Below, piece after piece: positions 60,269-64,000 of a DNA stretch of 64,000 nucleotides; position 1 is the first letter of the stretch, and each line of letters starts with the position of its first letter. A program made the position numbers and the translations under genes. Source of the stretch: CAIZWU01 sp942492905 (GTDB lineage Bacteria > Verrucomicrobiota > Verrucomicrobiia > Verrucomicrobiales > V1-33); NCBI GenBank assembly GCA_942492905.1, contig OW818657.1, positions 744,001 through 808,000 of the forward strand. Direction: 5' to 3'. The notes beneath the pieces are model-generated. The model did no database searches, was not told the origin of the DNA, and saw only the letters and a list, made by a program, of their open reading frames with translations.

Positions 60269-61309
60269 ATGAACCGAAAAAGATTGGGACGCAGCGGATT
60301 GGTGGTGTCGGAGCTTTGTCTCGGCACCATGACCTTCGGACTACAGGCCGATGAAGCGGCCTCACGCGCCATCATGGATCGGGCTGCGGAAGCCGGGATC
60401 GATTTTTTTGATACCGCGGAACTGTACCCGGTGCCGCCCAGCGGGGAACGGTTCGGGGTCACGGAGGAAATTGTAGGGCGCTGGCTGAAATCGAAACCCC
60501 GCGGGCAATTCCTCATCGCCTCCAAGATCACCGGGCCAGGGCACGGATGGTTCCGCCCGCCGGTGCGTGGAGGTTTCACCGCGCTGGACCGGCACCAGAT
60601 TGTCAGGGCCTGTGAAGACAGCCTGCGCCGCCTGCAGACCGATTATCTGGACCTTTATCAAACCCACTGGCCCGACCATGGCATGAGGCCGGAGGAGACC
60701 ATGGAGGGACTGACGACCTTGGTGAAGCAGGGCAAGGTGCGCGCGATCGGGTGCAGCAACGAGACTTCATGGGGCTTGATGAAGAGCCTGTGGACCTCCG
60801 AAAAGCATGGATTGGCGCGGCACGACACCGTGCAGAATAACTTTTCCCTGATCAACCGGCGATGTGAAAGCGAGTTGGCCCAGGTGTGCCGGCAGGAAGG
60901 GGTCAGCCTGCTACCCTACTCGCCGCTCGGTGGTGGCGTGCTCACCGGCAAATACAACGCCGGAGCCCTGCCGGAGGGAGCCCGTTTCACGGATTACCTG
61001 ACGCACGGCGCTCCCCGCCAGCTGAACATGGCCCGCCGCTTCGTCAATGAGCGGTCACTGGAAACCGTCGCCCGCCTGCAACCGATCGCCCGGGACCTCG
61101 GCATTGGCGTGGCCGTGCTGGCTCTCGCCTGGAGCAGGCAGCATGATTTTGTGGCCTCCACCATCGTCGGAGCCACCAGTGTCGCCCAACTGGAGGAAAC
61201 ACTCCCCGCCGCCGGGGTGGTGCTGGACGCGGCGACGCTGGCCCGGATCGATGCCATCGACGCCGCCATTCCCTGTCCCATGACGGAAGATGGTCTGCGG
61301 CGGCTTTGA
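60269..61309 (+). CDS. aldo/keto reductase
   Basis: 346 residues, NADPH-dependent (alpha/beta)8 barrel. RLGRSGLVVSELCLGTMTFG at the start; catalytic set visible as Asp and Tyr in FFDTAELYP, Lys in ASKITG and His in LYQTHWPDH. Cofactor region LPYSPLGGGVLTGKY and C-terminal VASTIVGATSVAQLEETL. Closest in style to the E. coli Tas/YajO group. Substrate unknown. No operon partner. Confidence 0.9.
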   Translation: MNRKRLGRSGLVVSELCLGTMTFGLQADEAASRAIMDRAAEAGIDFFDTAELYPVPPSGERFGVTEEIVGRWLKSKPRGQFLIASKITGPGHGWFRPPVRGGFTALDRHQIVRACEDSLRRLQTDYLDLYQTHWPDHGMRPEETMEGLTTLVKQGKVRAIGCSNETSWGLMKSLWTSEKHGLARHDTVQNNFSLINRRCESELAQVCRQEGVSLLPYSPLGGGVLTGKYNAGALPEGARFTDYLTHGAPRQLNMARRFVNERSLETVARLQPIARDLGIGVAVLALAWSRQHDFVASTIVGATSVAQLEETLPAAGVVLDAATLARIDAIDAAIPCPMTEDGLRRL

Positions 61310-61389
61310 TTTCCTGACGGCAAATCTGGTCCTGCGCGATCCCATGCCGAACCGCTGATTCCGGAAGGAGCTGATGAACCCTTCACCGC

Positions 61390-64000
61390 CTAATTGGACA
61401 GGATGCGCAGCCGGAGGAATTGCCGGGACTCGTTGGTGACCGGCGTGGGATGGCGGAAACTGATGGATTCCGTTCCGTCTCCCTGATCGATCGGCGTGCC
61501 AGTGAGGGGCGCTGCGTTGGGAGACCAGAAGTTCAGATTGGCAGAGGTGTCCGCCTGCAGGGTGAGCCCGGTGGCGCTGCGGCTGCGGCGGGTGGTCAGC
61601 TGGAGGTGCCGAACTGGACCCACCGGGACCATGTTTCCCGTGGTGGGGGTCGCCTCGGGCTGCCAGGGATAAGTGCCATAAGCCCATTCCTCGGCGTTGG
61701 TGAGGCCGTCGAAGTCGGAGTCGGCCCCGGCAGTTCCGGTGGCGGGATCGGCCTGTTGCAGCGGAGTGAAATGCAGGGCGGACCACTGGGCCCAGGTCAG
61801 GGCGGCGGGGCGGCCGAAGGTGCCGCCAGGCCCGGTGGCCGCACGCCAATTGGCCGGGTCATCACCAAAGGAGTGGGCATTGAGCCGCTCCAGACTGATG
61901 CCGTTAGGTCCGCCAGCGGAAACCGGCCAGGGAGCAAGCGGGCTGTAGTCGACCCGATCAACCTCGATAAGGGGAACCACCGTGAGGCCGGTTCCATCCA
62001 ACCAGGGCGGGCCGGGTTTTTGCAGCGTGATCTGCTCCCCTTCGTTCCGCAGGGAGGCCGTCGCCGGTCCGTAGATGGCGGTGGCGGCCGGGATGTTGTA
62101 TTTGGTGCGGAAGGTTTCCGGGTTGATCGGAACAACGAGGACGATCTGTCCGGGAGCGAGGGTGACGCCTAGCGGAAAACTGAAACCGATGCCGTCGACG
62201 CGCCAGACATTGGCAGGATTGGCGGGATCAAACAACGGGACCGGTTGGGTGCTGATGTTGCGCAGCTCCACAAATTCATCATTGCCCGCGACTGGCCAAT
62301 ATAGCAACTCACTGAGCACCACGGGACCCACCAGGGGTGCGGCATTGGCGGCCCCGAAAGTGGCTTGGGCCTGGGCCGTGAAAAAAGCGGTACCGCGGGA
62401 ATTCAGATAGCGTCCAAAAGAGACCCCGGGATCGGCCGGACCGAAACTGAGCGAGGTGCTGTAACCGGTGAGGGCACCGCCGGCATCCCCACTGCTGAGC
62501 ACGGCATTCTCGCCGCTGGAGCTGAAGGCAAAGGCATTTACGCCGGTGTTGAAATCCGATTCGCTGAAAACCAGGAAACCACCGGCGGGGATCACGGTGC
62601 CGGGCGGGATGCGGAATTTTTGAAGCAGGCTGTTGCTGTCGCTGATCCACCAGTGGCTGACATCCACCGCCACTGGATTGGGATTGTAGAGCTCAATGCG
62701 GTCGGTATCCGGCGCGAGGGCGTTGGAGAGAACCTCGTTGATGTAAACCGTCGGGGCCGGGGGAGCGGGATCGTCCACGCCGGGGCTTCCCTCCGGCTGG
62801 CTGCTGGTGCGCCAGCCCGGGGCAACGGCAGGGGTGGAAGTGGCATCGGGATCGACCGGGACGAGGGAGCGGCCGAGGCCATCGGCCTCCCCCGGCCAGG
62901 GCGGGGCATCGGACCAGGTGACACTGAAGACGGTCAGCCCGGCGGGATTGGTCAGGGTGAGGGTTTCACCGGAGTTGGCCAGATTGCTGGCGGCACCCCA
63001 TTCCGCATGCGGAGTCACGGTGGGGTATTTTTCGAGGAAGCGGGAGGCGATGCGGGCCAGCACGAGGCGGGCTCCGGGGGCGATGGTGCTGCCGGGGGTG
63101 AAGGTGTAGTCGATGCCGGCGGTGAACTTCATACCTCCCAGTGGGAGGGTCTGGGTGCCGGCATTCCTGAGTTCGAGGAATTCATATTCATCTCCATCCA
63201 CCGTTCCGAAGTCGGTGGGGTGATACATCAGTTCCGTCAGAACGAGGGGTTCCACGGTGGTGGTGAGGAAGGTCCCTTCCACCAACGGACTCCACTCACC
63301 GGCGGTGCTGCGGACGCGGGCCTTCACGGTGGTACCGTAGGTGATTGTCAGCGGAGTGCTGTAAGCCGTGCCGGCCACCACGCCACCCTCGCTGCGGGGG
63401 TCGAGTCCAGTCAGGGTATAATAAATCGTGCCGGCGGCGTTGGGATTTGTCAGTGCGAGGGAGGAGCCGCTGGCGACCGGGCCGGGGGTCTGGCTGAAAC
63501 CGGGTGCCCTGGTGGCGGGCCAGAGGCCTTCCGCGACAAGGTGGGGTTGGATAAAGGTGCCGCCGGCCACGTCATCGGTATAACCGTTGAAGAGCACATT
63601 GCGTCGGCTGGGGGTATTGGTGGTGCCGGTCGTCGTGTAGCGGGTGGCATCGCCCACGCCATTGAGCCACGGGGCGACGCGGTCGGTCACCGCGGTCGGC
63701 GCGATGACCGGAGCGAGTTCGGATTTCAGAACATTCCATCCCGCGAGGAGGCGCGATTCGGTCAGGGCGCCGCCATTAAAGAAGTGTTTCTGGATGCGGT
63801 CGGCGAAGAGGAGTTTGAACTCCGGACTGGCACGCAGCAGCGTGTACAGGATGCGGATGCCTTCACCCTGGCCGGCGGTGGCCGGAGCGGTGGTGATGAT
63901 GGAGCCGGTGGTGCCTGCCACAAACATGTTGGTCCTGACGTTTCCGCTGAAATCCCCGAAGGCACCCTCGGCGTCCCACAGGTAGTAGCGGTGGAGGCCG
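61390..64000 (-). CDS. large secreted CotH-like/lamin-tail-domain protein (5' truncated by window edge)
   Basis: At least 869 codons, open to the window end; the start lies beyond 64000. The N-terminal part in view (HRYYLWDAEGAFGD..., FLLRASPEFKLLFADRIQKHFFNGGALT-type text) matches the end of a CotH kinase-like domain. Then a chitobiase C-terminal-like repeat (ASGSSLALTNPNAAGTIYYT, YSTPLTITYGTTVKARV), and three lamin-tail domains starting LVLTELMYHP, VYINEVLSNAL and VVLSELLYWP. Ends SRQFLRLRILSN. Such proteins are extracellular and abundant in Verrucomicrobia; role unknown. Confidence 0.82.
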   Translation of the reverse strand, partial: GLHRYYLWDAEGAFGDFSGNVRTNMFVAGTTGSIITTAPATAGQGEGIRILYTLLRASPEFKLLFADRIQKHFFNGGALTESRLLAGWNVLKSELAPVIAPTAVTDRVAPWLNGVGDATRYTTTGTTNTPSRRNVLFNGYTDDVAGGTFIQPHLVAEGLWPATRAPGFSQTPGPVASGSSLALTNPNAAGTIYYTLTGLDPRSEGGVVAGTAYSTPLTITYGTTVKARVRSTAGEWSPLVEGTFLTTTVEPLVLTELMYHPTDFGTVDGDEYEFLELRNAGTQTLPLGGMKFTAGIDYTFTPGSTIAPGARLVLARIASRFLEKYPTVTPHAEWGAASNLANSGETLTLTNPAGLTVFSVTWSDAPPWPGEADGLGRSLVPVDPDATSTPAVAPGWRTSSQPEGSPGVDDPAPPAPTVYINEVLSNALAPDTDRIELYNPNPVAVDVSHWWISDSNSLLQKFRIPPGTVIPAGGFLVFSESDFNTGVNAFAFSSSGENAVLSSGDAGGALTGYSTSLSFGPADPGVSFGRYLNSRGTAFFTAQAQATFGAANAAPLVGPVVLSELLYWPVAGNDEFVELRNISTQPVPLFDPANPANVWRVDGIGFSFPLGVTLAPGQIVLVVPINPETFRTKYNIPAATAIYGPATASLRNEGEQITLQKPGPPWLDGTGLTVVPLIEVDRVDYSPLAPWPVSAGGPNGISLERLNAHSFGDDPANWRAATGPGGTFGRPAALTWAQWSALHFTPLQQADPATGTAGADSDFDGLTNAEEWAYGTYPWQPEATPTTGNMVPVGPVRHLQLTTRRSRSATGLTLQADTSANLNFWSPNAAPLTGTPIDQGDGTESISFRHPTPVTNESRQFLRLRILSN

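Overview
The window looks like a chromosomal segment of a Verrucomicrobiota bacterium (Verrucomicrobiae-like). The base composition is moderately GC-rich. Supporting signs are the paired planctomycete/verrucomicrobial-type secreted proteins (cytochrome-like DUF1549/DUF1553 next to a DUF1501 protein), a large secreted CotH/lamin-tail protein, a TIGR03008-like CAAX-protease homologue, Gram-negative envelope genes (lpxD, ompH/skp, many lipoproteins) and ribosomal genes that almost all lack a Shine-Dalgarno sequence. The taxonomic call is inference from gene content. I see no rRNA, tRNA, CRISPR array, insertion sequence or prophage.

Layout. 1-7.2 kb: the 3' end of signal peptidase I; two secreted hydrolases (esterase, serine beta-lactamase-fold); a PQQ-like beta-propeller protein; an SGNH hydrolase overlapping a sterol-desaturase-like hydroxylase, divergent from a TetR regulator with a palindrome between them. 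7.3-11.3 kb: cobalamin-dependent methionine synthase (metH) behind a long palindrome that overlaps a candidate promoter. 11.5-16.1 kb: the DUF1549/1553 + DUF1501 pair. 16.1-19.5 kb: two exported unknowns (one with an internally duplicated domain), a HIT protein and a glycosyltransferase. 19.7-21.8 kb: a second EF-G paralogue on the minus strand.

22.2-38.1 kb: fused str-S10-spc ribosomal cluster rpsL-rpsG-fusA-rpsJ-rplCDWB-rpsS-[exported coiled-coil protein]-rplV-rpsC-rplP-rpmC-rpsQ-rplN-rplX-rplE-rpsH-rplF-rplR-rpsE-rplO-secY-map. Notable features are the absence of tuf, rpsN and rpmD from their usual positions, a foreign-looking exported coiled-coil gene between rpsS and rplV, an RGG-like tail on S3, and a strong hairpin terminator between rplO and secY.

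38.1-49.6 kb: envelope and accessory genes, mostly on the minus strand. They include a rhomboid-like protein without catalytic residues, a CPBP protease, a GYF-domain membrane protein, an Lrp regulator overlapping an aminotransferase, an ABC transporter whose ATPase motifs are all degenerate, tandem paralogous lipoproteins, a FAD-dependent amine oxidase-like protein, lpxD and ompH. 49.8-61.3 kb: a TPR protein; a three-gene overlapping cassette (DUF350 membrane protein, small YgiB/YjfM-like protein, glutathionylspermidine-synthase-like ATP-grasp) matching the E. coli yjfL-yjfM-yjfC arrangement; a kelch-like protein; a DCC thiol protein with a membrane partner; a D-Ala-D-Ala carboxypeptidase-like lipoprotein; pfkA; a lipase-like lipoprotein; and an aldo/keto reductase. 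61.4-64 kb: a large secreted CotH/LTD protein running off the end.

The most interesting items are the exported coiled-coil gene inside the ribosomal operon, the pseudo-ATPase ABC transporter, the intra-operon terminator before secY, the palindrome over the metH promoter and the yjfLMC-like cassette.
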